From: Tricholomella constricta
Lineage: Eukaryota; Basidiomycota; Agaricomycetes; Agaricales; Lyophyllaceae
DNA length: 64,000 bases
Direction: 5' to 3'
Assembly (NCBI GenBank): GCA_013368375.1
Contig: JAACJP010000041.1
Coordinates: 186,001-250,000 of the forward strand
Position 1 is the first letter of the stretch, and every line of letters starts with the position of its first letter. The notes under the pieces were generated by a model, which ran no database searches, was not told where the DNA came from, and saw only the letters and a program-made list of their open reading frames with translations. The position numbers and the translations under genes were made by a program. This document shows, one piece after another, positions 43,201 to 51,861 of this stretch.

Positions 43201-45399
43201 TTAGGCAGGTAACGCGTGAAATGGTACGGAGGGGGCAACGAAGGCTTTAAGGTAGGAGGGGATAGAGGGTGGGAAGGCGAAGAGAGAGGCACGAGGAGGA
43301 AAGTGCCAGCGAGAGGGCGCGTCGGCGATATTGTCGTGGGTAGAAACCCAAGACGTGGTGATCCAGAGGCCGTTGGATTGAAAATTGTCGACGATACGCC
43401 TTAGGATGGCGTTCTGTTGCGAGTTTCGAGAGCGTCCGGCGGCGAGAGCGCCAACGACGCCGGAGTTGTCAGAACGAATGATGAGGTGGCAGTCCCGTAG
43501 ACCCGAGGAGATGCAGGCGCGTAGGGCAAGGTCGACCGCAACCATCTCGGCCCATCCGATGTCGCGCTCATCAGTCTTCCAGCCCGGTAACAGCTTCCAG
43601 GCTAGCCACTTCCCGTTAAGGAAGAATCCGATGCCCCAAGAGGTAGAGGCGTCGACGAAGATGGGGAGGTCGAGAGGCGGTGGGGGACGCACGATGTCCA
43701 GGGCGCAGTAACCGTGAGTGAGCTGGTGAGTCCACCAGTCGATTTCTGCGGAGACGTTGGGGGTCACGCGATGAAGGGTCCACGGAGCGGAGGAGGCATG
43801 GAAACCTGCGCGAAATTTGAAGAGCGCGGGCAGGTGAGAGCGGCCCTCGGGGATAACAAGGGTAACGTGGTTGAGCGTCCCGATTAGGGATTCCGCGGTT
43901 GTGAGGGAGACGGGCGCACGAGGTGTCCAGGCGGCGAGTTTAGATAGATATTTTTGGCGCTTAGCCAGAGGGAGGCGAACGGTTTTGGTCGTGAGGCACC
44001 ATTCGAAACCGATGTAGGTGAACGAGGAGGAGAAGGGTTTGAACTTTTCGGGGGCCCAGGGCCAACCCAGGTCCGCCGCGATGTCCCAGATGAGTTTCTC
44101 GGTGTAGGAGAAGGAGAGAGAACCATCAGGAAGGATGCCACGCGGGTAGCGAAAGAAGATGAAGTCGTCAACCCACTTGATGACGGCTTCAATGCCCTTG
44201 TGTAGGTATATCCACACGATGGCATCGGCAACGAGCCCAAAGATCCCGGGGGCGGGGCAGATCCCGAAATTCAGACGGCCGTCGAGATGGATGAGGCCGT
44301 TGATGAGAAGAGCAGTGGCGGTGCGGTCCTCAGGTCGGGTGGGGATGTTGCGGAAGGCTGAGTCCACGTCGAAGACGCAGGCTTCGGTGCCAGGGGGTGC
44401 GTCGGCTACGAGGAGATAGCACGCTGAGAAGGTACCCCAGGCGCATTGAAAGCGTTTGGAATCAATTTGTGAATTTACGGATGAAATAAGGGGATTATCG
44501 CGAGGGAAGGAATGGTCAACAGTAATGCGCAGTTTACCGGGAGTACGTTCTATGACGTTAAGAGGGGCTGTACGAAAGTGACCGAAGAGGGAGGTAATAA
44601 GGGAAGGAGGGTAGCCTGGAGAGACACGGCCTAGCTTAATTTCAGAGGTGTACTTGGTAATGATGAACTCATGGTGGGCAGGGGACTTGTAGTGGTTTGG
44701 GGGGGAGAAGGTGTGATCAAGGATAAAGTTTTCGAGACCCAGACTGAAGCCGTGTTGGAGGCCTTTCGGAACCTCCGCGAACTGAGTGAGCCCGCCTGTC
44801 TCCTCCAGCAGCGCGGACCAGCGCCAATGCTTGAGAGGGGTGGAGACAGGGAAGTACAGCTCACGCAGCGCAGTGTTGTGCAGAATGGATTGAAGTGCCG
44901 CAGAGCGAGCACGCGTGGTAGTGAGGGCAGGATTCTCCGCGAGGGCATCCGTTAGGGCCGTTGAAGGAGTAGCAGAAGAAGTGCCCAGTAGCATCGCGCC
45001 ACTTGTTGTCGGTGCCGCGAGAGAGGTACTTGCCTGGTCCAGGGCACCTGTTGAATTTGTGCTCGAGGGACGCGCAGTACATACAGATGACGGGCCCCTT
45101 CTCTCGATCCGTGTTGTAAGGGTGGGCTCCACGTGCTTTGAAGGAGGAAGCCTCGTCCTTCTTGGAAGGGGCGCGATCAGACGTGGAGCGCGACCCATTA
45201 GCCCCGGCGGATGAGCCGGAGCGAAAGGATTTCTGGGCCGCGGAGGCAGCCGCGAAAGAGTTTGAGAGATTGGAGATGAGAAGGTCGTTGCGCTCGCGTT
45301 CGAGCTTTGCGAACACGTCGACCTGGAACGTCTCCAGGGGAACGCGGGCTTTCCCAGAACGACGACGTGCCAGCCATTGACGCCTGACAAAGATGTCAT
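43201..45399 (-). CDS. Reverse transcriptase/RNase H of the YR retrotransposon
   Basis: 732-codon open frame (minus). RT motifs: FDVDSAFRNIP (motif A Asp), FGICPAPGIFG (motif B) and WVDDFIFF (motif C, VDD in place of YxDD). RNase H: FVDASTSWGIGF, then GWAEMVAVDLALR, then IIRSDNSGVVGAL and DNIADAPSR, giving the D-E-D-D set. The first 180 codons overlap the end of Gag in the +1 frame. RT homology begins only after about residue 150, so expression may need a +1 frameshift near the Gag end, a spliced transcript or internal initiation. Confidence 0.9.
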   Translation of the reverse strand: MTSLSGVNGWHVVVLGKPAFPWRRSRSTCSQSSNASATTFSSPISQTLSRLPPRPRNPFAPAHPPGLMGRAPRLIAPLPRRTRLPPSKHVEPTLTTRIERRGPSSVCTARPSSTNSTGALDQASTSLAAPTTSGAMLLGTSSATPSTALTDALAENPALTTTRARSAALQSILHNTALRELYFPVSTPLKHWRWSALLEETGGLTQFAEVPKGLQHGFSLGLENFILDHTFSPPNHYKSPAHHEFIITKYTSEIKLGRVSPGYPPSLITSLFGHFRTAPLNVIERTPGKLRITVDHSFPRDNPLISSVNSQIDSKRFQCAWGTFSACYLLVADAPPGTEACVFDVDSAFRNIPTRPEDRTATALLINGLIHLDGRLNFGICPAPGIFGLVADAIVWIYLHKGIEAVIKWVDDFIFFRYPRGILPDGSLSFSYTEKLIWDIAADLGWPWAPEKFKPFSSSFTYIGFEWCLTTKTVRLPLAKRQKYLSKLAAWTPRAPVSLTTAESLIGTLNHVTLVIPEGRSHLPALFKFRAGFHASSAPWTLHRVTPNVSAEIDWWTHQLTHGYCALDIVRPPPPLDLPIFVDASTSWGIGFFLNGKWLAWKLLPGWKTDERDIGWAEMVAVDLALRACISSGLRDCHLIIRSDNSGVVGALAAGRSRNSQQNAILRRIVDNFQSNGLWITTSWVSTHDNIADAPSRWHFPPRASLFAFPPSIPSYLKAFVAPSVPFHALPA

Positions 45400-47353
45400 A
45401 CAGGACGTAGGTTGAGAAATGCGCTTTGAAATCAGCGCGCTTCTGGAGGAGGTCGAAGTGTCGTCGGAAGGAAGCGATTACGAAGATGGCGTCGGGGTCA
45501 GAGGAGGCTCCGGGTGCGCACATGATAAGGTGATCGTCCAGTGCGAGCAGAAAGTTGCCGACAGCCTCGACCCAGTCAGAGCGGTCGAGTTTGTCCTCCT
45601 TCGCTCCAGAGAGAGCCTGGGAGCGAGACGAGGTGAGTTCGCCCCGTTCGTTGACTGAAAGGGTACGGCTCTCCGACTTGGTGGTTTCGAAAGCGGCAGC
45701 GCGACATGCATCATTGGTGAGAGCGTCGAGCGGGATGTAGTCCCACCAGCCACGACGCAGGATGAGGATGACTGCTTCCGGGATGATGACTTCGTTAGGG
45801 TCAAGGGGACGCGAGTCTCCGAGGAACTGGGAAAGCGTTGGAGGAGGGTGGGTAGGAGGGTAATTTGGCAGAGCAGCGTACGGCCCAGGATCCGCGCGAG
45901 AAAGAGACGGAGGTGCGGCGTTGAAGAGAGTAGATGCAAAGTCACTAGGGCCGGGGTAGGCAGCCGTGCGATGAGCAGAGTGGGGGGGTGCCGACGGGGC
46001 ATAGTTCCACGCCCTTGGAGTAGCGAGAGGGAGTGGCAGCGACGCGGGAGTCGGGTAGCCGAGCTGGCGTGTGTCGCGCGAGGGCGGGGCACAGAGATCC
46101 CCTTCTGCGAGAGAAGGGTGTGAGTGCGAGATACGCGAACCCCGAGAAGGGAGATGCATACCGTGAGACCGTGCAGAGAGATGCCACGGCGTGGTTGTGG
46201 CCCGAGGGCCGTGAGGGGGGCCCCCGGAGGGAGGTGTGGCACCGTTGTGAGCAGGTACTTCGAGGCCGGCATCCGCGAGTAGCCGGTTCCCATATTCGGA
46301 GAAGAGGGCGGCCAGTTCAGCTTCCGTGAAGGAGCGAGTGGGGGGTGGGTTGTCTGTGCGCGGTGAGCGAGAGGAGGATGAGGCAGTGCTGGACGAGGTG
46401 GCGCGAGGTGCGGGGGGTTGTGATGTATCAATGCGAGATGCGAGCGTGGGGGCGCGTATAGAGGGAGTGGGAATAGAGGCGGGGTGAGAAGGACGGGCAA
46501 GAGTGGGGGGCGCTGTCGATGCGTGTTGGGAAGGGCGTGTATGCGATCGGGGAGTGAGGGCAGCGGCTATATGCGGGGAGGGTTGTTGTTGAACCGGGGG
46601 AGGGCGAGGAGGAAGTGAATGGGTAAGTGTTTGAGGTCGCGTCGAAGTGGGGGGTCCGAGTAAAGATTTGGCACTCTGAATGAAAGTGTCGACGGCGTCC
46701 AGATTGGGGGCGGAGGGAGCCGCAAGGGAGGTAGTGTTTACTCTAGTCCGCTTCTTGGGAGGGGACGCAGCAGGGGGAGGGTTCATGCTGGAGGAGGAGG
46801 GGCCCGCGGAGGGGCCGTAGACGACTCTGAGGACGTGGTCATGGGCAGTAGCGACATCCGTCGCAGAGAAGGCGGGAAGCTGGGAAGGTATCCCGGAGTT
46901 GGAGGAATCTCCGATGGTAGGTATCCTGGAGTTGGCCGCGTCGCCGGAAGGCGGAGAGGGATGTAGGGCAGAAATGCGAGCTGGTTGGGTGGGGGCGATC
47001 GCAGGGATGGTGGAATTTGCGGTCATTGGGTTGTTGCTTCGCGCTTTGGGTTTGCCGGAGGGCTTGTGGATAGTGAGAGAGGGGTTGGTAAGGTCACGCC
47101 TGGGAGGGGGAAGTTGTTTTCCGCGAGAGCTAGAGGTGAACTGTAAAGGGCGGCGATCCAGTGAGGTTTCCCGAGGAGGTTCTAAATCAGAGGAGGAATC
47201 CCTTGAAGCGTCATCATCTTGAGCGTTGTCGCCTTGGTTGTCCTCTGGGTTACTTTCCTCGCCGAAGGAGATGGCATCTTCATCAGCGTCGTCGGGGGGA
47301 AAAACAGAAGTAGATCGCGTAACGGGGCGACGCGTAGGGAGAGCTGATACCAT
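44861..47353 (-). CDS. Gag-like protein with zinc fingers, YR retrotransposon
   Basis: 830 residues, ATG at 47353. It is the putative nucleic-acid-binding structural protein of the element. The N-terminal two thirds are Pro/Ser-rich and low complexity. A helical region (DRSDWVEAVGNFLLALDDHL, then RADFKAHFSTYVLYDIFVRR) resembles Gag-like domains of basidiomycete elements. The C-terminus has a CCHC knuckle (CMYCASLEHKFNRC) and a CCCH finger (CYSFNGPNGCPRGESCPHYH). The frame is undamaged and overlaps the RT ORF by about 540 nt. Confidence 0.88.
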   Translation of the reverse strand: MVSALPTRRPVTRSTSVFPPDDADEDAISFGEESNPEDNQGDNAQDDDASRDSSSDLEPPRETSLDRRPLQFTSSSRGKQLPPPRRDLTNPSLTIHKPSGKPKARSNNPMTANSTIPAIAPTQPARISALHPSPPSGDAANSRIPTIGDSSNSGIPSQLPAFSATDVATAHDHVLRVVYGPSAGPSSSSMNPPPAASPPKKRTRVNTTSLAAPSAPNLDAVDTFIQSAKSLLGPPTSTRPQTLTHSLPPRPPPVQQQPSPHIAAALTPRSHTRPSQHASTAPPTLARPSHPASIPTPSIRAPTLASRIDTSQPPAPRATSSSTASSSSRSPRTDNPPPTRSFTEAELAALFSEYGNRLLADAGLEVPAHNGATPPSGGPPHGPRATTTPWHLSARSHGMHLPSRGSRISHSHPSLAEGDLCAPPSRDTRQLGYPTPASLPLPLATPRAWNYAPSAPPHSAHRTAAYPGPSDFASTLFNAAPPSLSRADPGPYAALPNYPPTHPPPTLSQFLGDSRPLDPNEVIIPEAVILILRRGWWDYIPLDALTNDACRAAAFETTKSESRTLSVNERGELTSSRSQALSGAKEDKLDRSDWVEAVGNFLLALDDHLIMCAPGASSDPDAIFVIASFRRHFDLLQKRADFKAHFSTYVLYDIFVRRQWLARRRSGKARVPLETFQVDVFAKLERERNDLLISNLSNSFAAASAAQKSFRSGSSAGANGSRSTSDRAPSKKDEASSFKARGAHPYNTDREKGPVICMYCASLEHKFNRCPGPGKYLSRGTDNKWRDATGHFFCYSFNGPNGCPRGESCPHYHACSLCGTSIHSAQHCAA

Positions 47354-47450
47354 GATGGGGTGTCGATATATGCGTGATAGAAGGCCGGAAAGGGAGTGTG
47401 AAGGTATGTGGTAAGAGGTAAAGTAATACGTTGAAAGGTACTAATATGTA

Positions 47451-47620
47451 CTGAGCGAGCCAAAGACAAGAGCGAGTAGCGAAAGCTTGGGGAGTGGTAC
47501 GTGAAGTACGCGAGGGAGAGTACAGATGATGGGAGTTCGGATCAAGGGGCGTGGGTCTCTACTCACGCGACCCGAAAAGCGTTCCTCTTTCATCCCGTGC
47601 CTCCGTTCAGAGGACTTCCA
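47451..47620 (-). repeat. Split direct repeat A1 (5' terminus of the YR element)
   Basis: 170 bp, same as A2 at 41615-41784. It ends GAGGACTTCCA on the + strand at 47620 and lies about 100 bp upstream of the Gag ATG. Confidence 0.9.
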
Positions 47621-47743
47621 ACCACCACCAATAATCACTTTCACTCCATCTCGAACTGTATTTTATCTACCTTATGCCTTTTGTTGCTAGGCCACTTGAA
47701 CTACCCCCTGTCTCACTCGAACAAACAACCAATAAATGCGTCA

Positions 47744-47893
47744 AGTGCCCATCAAACGTCAGCTCAACATGACGATAATGTGCATCGCAAGTTTCTCAAG
47801 AACTTTTGACAGAATCAGAGTGCCCATCAAACACGAGCTCAACGCAACAATAACGCGCATTGCAAGTTTTTAAAAAACTTTTGACAGAATCAG
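47744..47893. repeat. Two-copy imperfect 75-bp tandem repeat
   Basis: Units start at 47744 and 47819 (AGTGCCCATCAAAC in both) and end AGAATCAG. They diverge by several substitutions. They lie just right of the YR element and hold no gene. Confidence 0.8.
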
Positions 47894-48230
47894 TTCCCAA
47901 CAGATGATTCAGAGTAGACTCAGGGTGGTAGAAACTGTCTGATCAAAAATATATTGAGGTGTGAAAGTATGATTTCCAAATGTTTGCACTCAGGGATCTC
48001 TCCCCTCTCGAGCCCTCGAGAACACGCAACTCCTCCCCCGACATGACAAATGGGTCGAAAATGAAAGCACATCCTCAACCCCTTGAGAACCTGAAGGGAC
48101 ACACCCAGGGTATGGCTAAAAAGGCCTGAGTGGATGAAGGAACTGGAAAGAAAAATGTGAGCACAGTTATATACCTGCAATGAAGTACTTACCAGTGCAT
48201 AGATTGCGGAATCAGCGCCTCTGGTCATGC

Positions 48231-48460
48231 TTCGCCCTGCAAAGTCCATATACAAGCATTTTATGAGTTCCTCTAAGCACATAGCATGGCACAATCTGTT
48301 GGCAATGGATGTTGAGATGCAAGGAACCACATACCCAGGCATTAGTTCGCCCCGCAAAGTCCATATACAAGCATTTTATGAGTTCCTCTAAGCACACAGC
48401 ATGGCACAATCTGTTGGCAATGGATGTTGAGATGCAAGGAACCACATACCCAGGCATTAG
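48231..48460. repeat. Two-copy 115-bp tandem repeat
   Basis: Units 48231-48345 and 48346-48460 differ at two positions by eye (CCCTGC/CCCCGC and ACATAG/ACACAG). Function unknown. Confidence 0.9.
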
Positions 48461-49238
48461 CTCCTTTCAATCCTTTCCCTCGAGAAACCGACACCTCTCT
48501 GCATCCCTCCTGAGAATTTCCATCATATCTTTCGCATTGAGCACCTATCTGGCAGTTCTAAGCTCTACACAATGGATGAGTTAGACAACTACAGTCAAGA
48601 AAATGATATTCACAGCCCCGAGACAACCAATAACACTCATTTCAATGATGATCACAAACCTGACAACAATCCCGTGTGCATGGGGAAGCTTCGAGAACCA
48701 CCCACACAGTGGCATCAGCTGCCTTGACAGATCTCTGAAACAAACTGCAGATCCCGAGGAATACTGGGGTGGGTACATCAATCTGGGGCTTGATGTGTTC
48801 GTGCAAACATGCAGGGAGGGAATGTGCACAATGCTGAATCTGTATACCAACTCAGCATCAGTGACATTTAGTAAATGGATAGCATCCTCGTACCAGGCTT
48901 TGATCTCACTTCGAAAGGGGAGATACTGCGCGCGGCAGCAGAGAAAGCTTACTCAGCAGTTTATCGATGACCGCACAGTCCTGCCGCCAACCCCCTATGG
49001 TGACTAGAATGAGTCTATGCTGGCTGATGAGGACCTGATGATTGATATCAACCTCCATCTCCAGCAGCTGGGGAAAGATATTACTGCAGCAAAGCTTGTT
49101 CATTTTCTGGCTCGTGATGAAGTCTGGGACAAGCATGGGATCATGAAGACTATCTCTGAGAGAACAGCATGGTGCTACTTGAGAACACTTGGATACCAAT
49201 GGACAATGTAACAGAACGGGCAGTATGCAGACAGACAC

Positions 49239-49385
49239 TGCAGGCGTGCATCATGGCCTCCACGAGGCATGGTCCGTGCGGCATACAGAACTATAAATAC
49301 ATTGTGATGTACCGTATATAGATCTATCTTACCATATCCTGTCTTTCCCGCCCTACCGTGAGACTTGCTGAGGTTAATGCCTCCA
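49239..49385 (+). repeat. Left LTR of TRIM-like element
   Basis: 147 bp, TGCAGG...GCCTCCA, two differences from the right copy (at the GATGTACC and TTAATGCC positions). Confidence 0.88.
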
Positions 49386-49893
49386 TTTGGTGACGACAGT
49401 GGCATTCGTACCCACAACTGTCTGTCTGGATCACCGTCCGCTTCCGGTTAATGAAGCAGTCTACCTACCTCCGACACCAATAACAACACCCCCCATCTGC
49501 GGCTTCCGACACCGACTCTCCTTTCCAAATCCAATCAACACTCTCCATGCACCAGCACCCTCGCGGTGCTTTTTAAAGTGCTTTTTCTGTTCCGACACCT
49601 GCAACTGTTTTTACCTGGTTTTCTCGGTGCTGGAGGGTAGTAAAGGTGATGGGCTTGAGGGCTGCAATGAGGACGTCACGATGTGGAGGTGGGGCATATG
49701 CAGACATTGGCGACACTTCCGCATTAGGACAGATACAGTGCACATTCGGCATCGCATCACGCTTGGAGACGTTTCACGGTTTCCCATCACGCCTAGGTAC
49801 AGCTGGGGTGATTTAGGGTTGTGTGTTTGGTTTCTGAGCTTAGGTTCATGTTTGGATTGCGACGAGGACGTCGCTATTTGGGAGTTGGGCACA

Positions 49894-50040
49894 TGCAGGC
49901 GTGCATCATGGCCTCCACGAGGCATGGTCCGTGCGGCATACAGAACTATAAATACATTGTGATGCACCGTATATAGATCTATCTTACCATATCCTGTCTT
50001 TCCCGCCCTACCGTGAGACTTGCTGAGGTTAACGCCTCCA
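49894..50040 (+). repeat. Right LTR of TRIM-like element
   Basis: 147 bp, same ends as the left copy. A purine-rich segment comes immediately before it. Confidence 0.88.
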
Positions 50041-51279
50041 ACACGAGCGCGCAGATGTGGTGGAATATCGCAATGCTGTCTTCCTGCCACAATGGAAAGA
50101 GATTGAACAATGCATGCACAACTGGACAAAAGAAAATCTGCTGGAGATCAGACCACTGCCAAATTGTCGTGTGATTGTCTGGTTCCACGATGAGTCCATC
50201 TTCTATGCCCATGATCGCTGCAAGAAAGGATGGTACCATCAAGATGCTCCTGTTAAATCATACAGAAAGAGTAAGGGAGCTTCCCTGATGGTCGCTGACT
50301 ATGTCCCTGCTGACTTTGGTTGGCTTCCCACATTGCTTGATGGAACACAAAGCACGCGTTGAATTCTTTGGCCTGGAAAAAACAAGGATGGACATTTTGC
50401 ATGCGAAGACATTGTGGATCAGGCAAACGAGGCGATAGATATCCTTACTGAGGTCTACCCCAAATTTGAGCACATCTTCATCTACAACAACACCACCAAT
50501 CACCTCAAGTACCCTGAGGGTTCTCTGTCTGCCTGCAAGTGCTGCAAGATGCCCAAAAGCCCATCGAAGCCTAGAAGAAACTGACTAGTCGAGGTCACAA
50601 AGTGCAATTCAGCTGGAAAACCTGAGATTCGTCCTGATGGGACTCTCATGAAGACGAAAATATGGATGTGGTTCGTCCAACCAGGATCGGAAAGGAAAGG
50701 GAAAGGCCAGACAAGAAGTGGAGGGATGGGATTGGGCGGGCGTCGCGGGCCAGTGGATGTAAGCTATCTCATATTTGTCTAGTCAACAATCTGTGATGCA
50801 GAGCTCCACAACAAGACCTCACAGCCACTCTACTTCTCTGCTGATCATCCGACACATGCGGGACTTTTCAAGAGAATGTCACAGATATTGGTAGAACACG
50901 GATTCTTACATGCACCAAAGCTCTTGGCTGAGTGCCCTAAGTTCAAAGTGCACCTCCCACATTGAATTGCTGCTGCCGTCAGCTTCTGTTCAATCGACCG
51001 GACTTCAAGACATTGAGTCAATCCTGGAATCCACCTGCCAGGTGCGTAATCTTCTTGCCAAAATTTCACTATGAGCTCAACTTTATTGAGCAATGCTGGG
51101 GCTACACAAAGCAAATTTATTGCTTGAATCCTAATTCATCACATGAAGATGTTCTCAAAAGGAATGCATTGGCTGCTTTAGATGCTGTTCCTCTCAAGTC
51201 AATGCACTGGTAAGTAATTATTTTCCTTTAATTTCATCACTGTTTGATAACAAATTCATAGTTTTGCAACACTGCTCAC

Positions 51280-51726
51280 TGTTAGGGCGACCTCACGAGC
51301 AGAGCTGAGTCGTACTGGCAGAGGGGAATCCGAAGTTATATTAAGTACAGTAAGGAATGTAAAGAGGGGCTTACCTGGCAGAGGGGAATCCGAAGAGAAT
51401 AGACTAAGGATCCCCAATGCCAGTGGGCCGACTATATACAAGTACTGTACATAATAATCAAGGAATGGTCTGCGGCACGTGTATGGGCACGAGTTGGGAC
51501 AGCTGACGTCGGGATGTCGGGTGGTCAGGATCGGCGTCGGGTGCGCGCAGGGAGAGATGGGAAAAGACAGGAAGTGTTTAAGTATATACACCGACGCTTG
51601 AGTCGGAGCGTTGGGGGTCGGGATCGCGAACGGTCGGGGGAGCGATCACATGAGCGGGGGGACGATCGCATGAGCGGGGGGACGATCAGTGAGCGTCGGA
51701 GGGCACGAAAGGGAGTTCCCCTAACA
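51280..51726. mobile_element. Solo LTR (447 bp) with 5-bp target duplication
   Basis: The segment begins TGTTAGGG and ends CCCCTAACA, the inverted ends typical of fungal Ty3/gypsy LTRs, and is flanked by CTCAC on both sides (51275-51279 and 51727-51731). It sits in the 3' part of the transposase pseudogene between the FAT and MDAY motifs. Inside are a doubled GGCAGAGGGGAATCCGAAG (about 51318 and 51379) and tandem GAGCGGGGGGACGATC words (about 51655-51690). No internal retroviral genes remain, so it is the product of LTR-LTR recombination. Confidence 0.82.
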
Positions 51727-51861
51727 CTCACATTGCTTCATGGACGCCTACAGCAGGGGCCTGAATGGGAGCCAGGCAGCTTGGCAGCTCAGAAGTATTG
51801 AGGTCATCGAGTGCTGCTAGAATCCCTCATGGATGACCTTGAGAAGGCCTCTTCTGCATGA

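Larger units (their letters stand above)
41376..47620 (-). mobile_element. Complete Ngaro/DIRS-type tyrosine-recombinase retrotransposon
   Basis: This 6,245-bp element on the minus strand has three long intact ORFs (Gag, RT/RNase H, tyrosine recombinase) and split direct repeats in the order A1 (47451-47620), ORFs, B1 (41785-41917), A2 (41615-41784), B2 (41376-41508). A1 and A2 (170 bp) and B1 and B2 (133 bp) look identical by eye, which implies a recent insertion. This layout is the one known for Ngaro/PAT-like elements, which use a recombinase instead of an integrase and make no target-site duplication. A 106-bp segment (41509-41614) separates A2 and B2. Flanks are TAACCAC on the left and ACCACCACC on the right. 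Confidence 0.9.
49239..50040 (+). mobile_element. TRIM-like miniature LTR retrotransposon inside the transposase
   Basis: Two 147-bp direct repeats (49239-49385 and 49894-50040) start TGCAGG and end GCCTCCA, the TG...CA form of LTRs. They differ at only two positions by eye. Each holds TATA-like words (ACTATAAATAC). The internal part is 508 bp with no gag or pol. TTTGGTGACGACAG follows the left LTR as a candidate primer-binding site and a purine-rich GGGAGTTGGGCA precedes the right LTR. A 4-bp duplication ACAC flanks it (49235-49238 and 50041-50044). Removing the element and one ACAC rejoins the transposase frame. It must be mobilised by proteins encoded elsewhere. Confidence 0.85.
48606..51861 (+). 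pseudogene. DDE transposase pseudogene (fungal IS630/Tc1-related family), doubly interrupted
   Basis: Coding traces in order: EEYWGGYINL, KWIASSYQALISLRKGRYCA, LADEDLMIDINLHLQQLGKD, TISERTAWCYLRTLGYQW, RADVVEYRNAVFLPQW (after a 802-bp insertion), VWFHDESIFYAHDR with the first catalytic Asp, ASLMVADYVPADFGWL, HIFIYNNTTNHLK, LPKFHYELNFIEQCWGY with the Glu, and, after a second insertion, MDAYSRGLNGSQAAW to a stop at 51861. The second catalytic residue reads Asn in YNNTTNH, where the family has Asp. Stops and shifts occur in the last third. The family is a very common DDE endonuclease in mushroom genomes. It is interrupted by the TRIM-like element (49239-50040) and the solo LTR (51280-51726). Confidence 0.85.

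Noticed and set aside
45478..46500. 340-codon minus-strand ORF inside the retrotransposon
   Set aside because: It is an alternative frame of the low-complexity Gag region. The Gag frame carries the zinc fingers and the ATG near the 5' end.
48212..48457. 81-codon minus-strand ORF in the 115-bp tandem repeat
   Set aside because: It is produced by the tandem duplication itself, with no family signature.
49387..49962. 191-codon frame in the TRIM-like element
   Set aside because: It starts at TTG, runs into the LTR and has no gag or pol motif.
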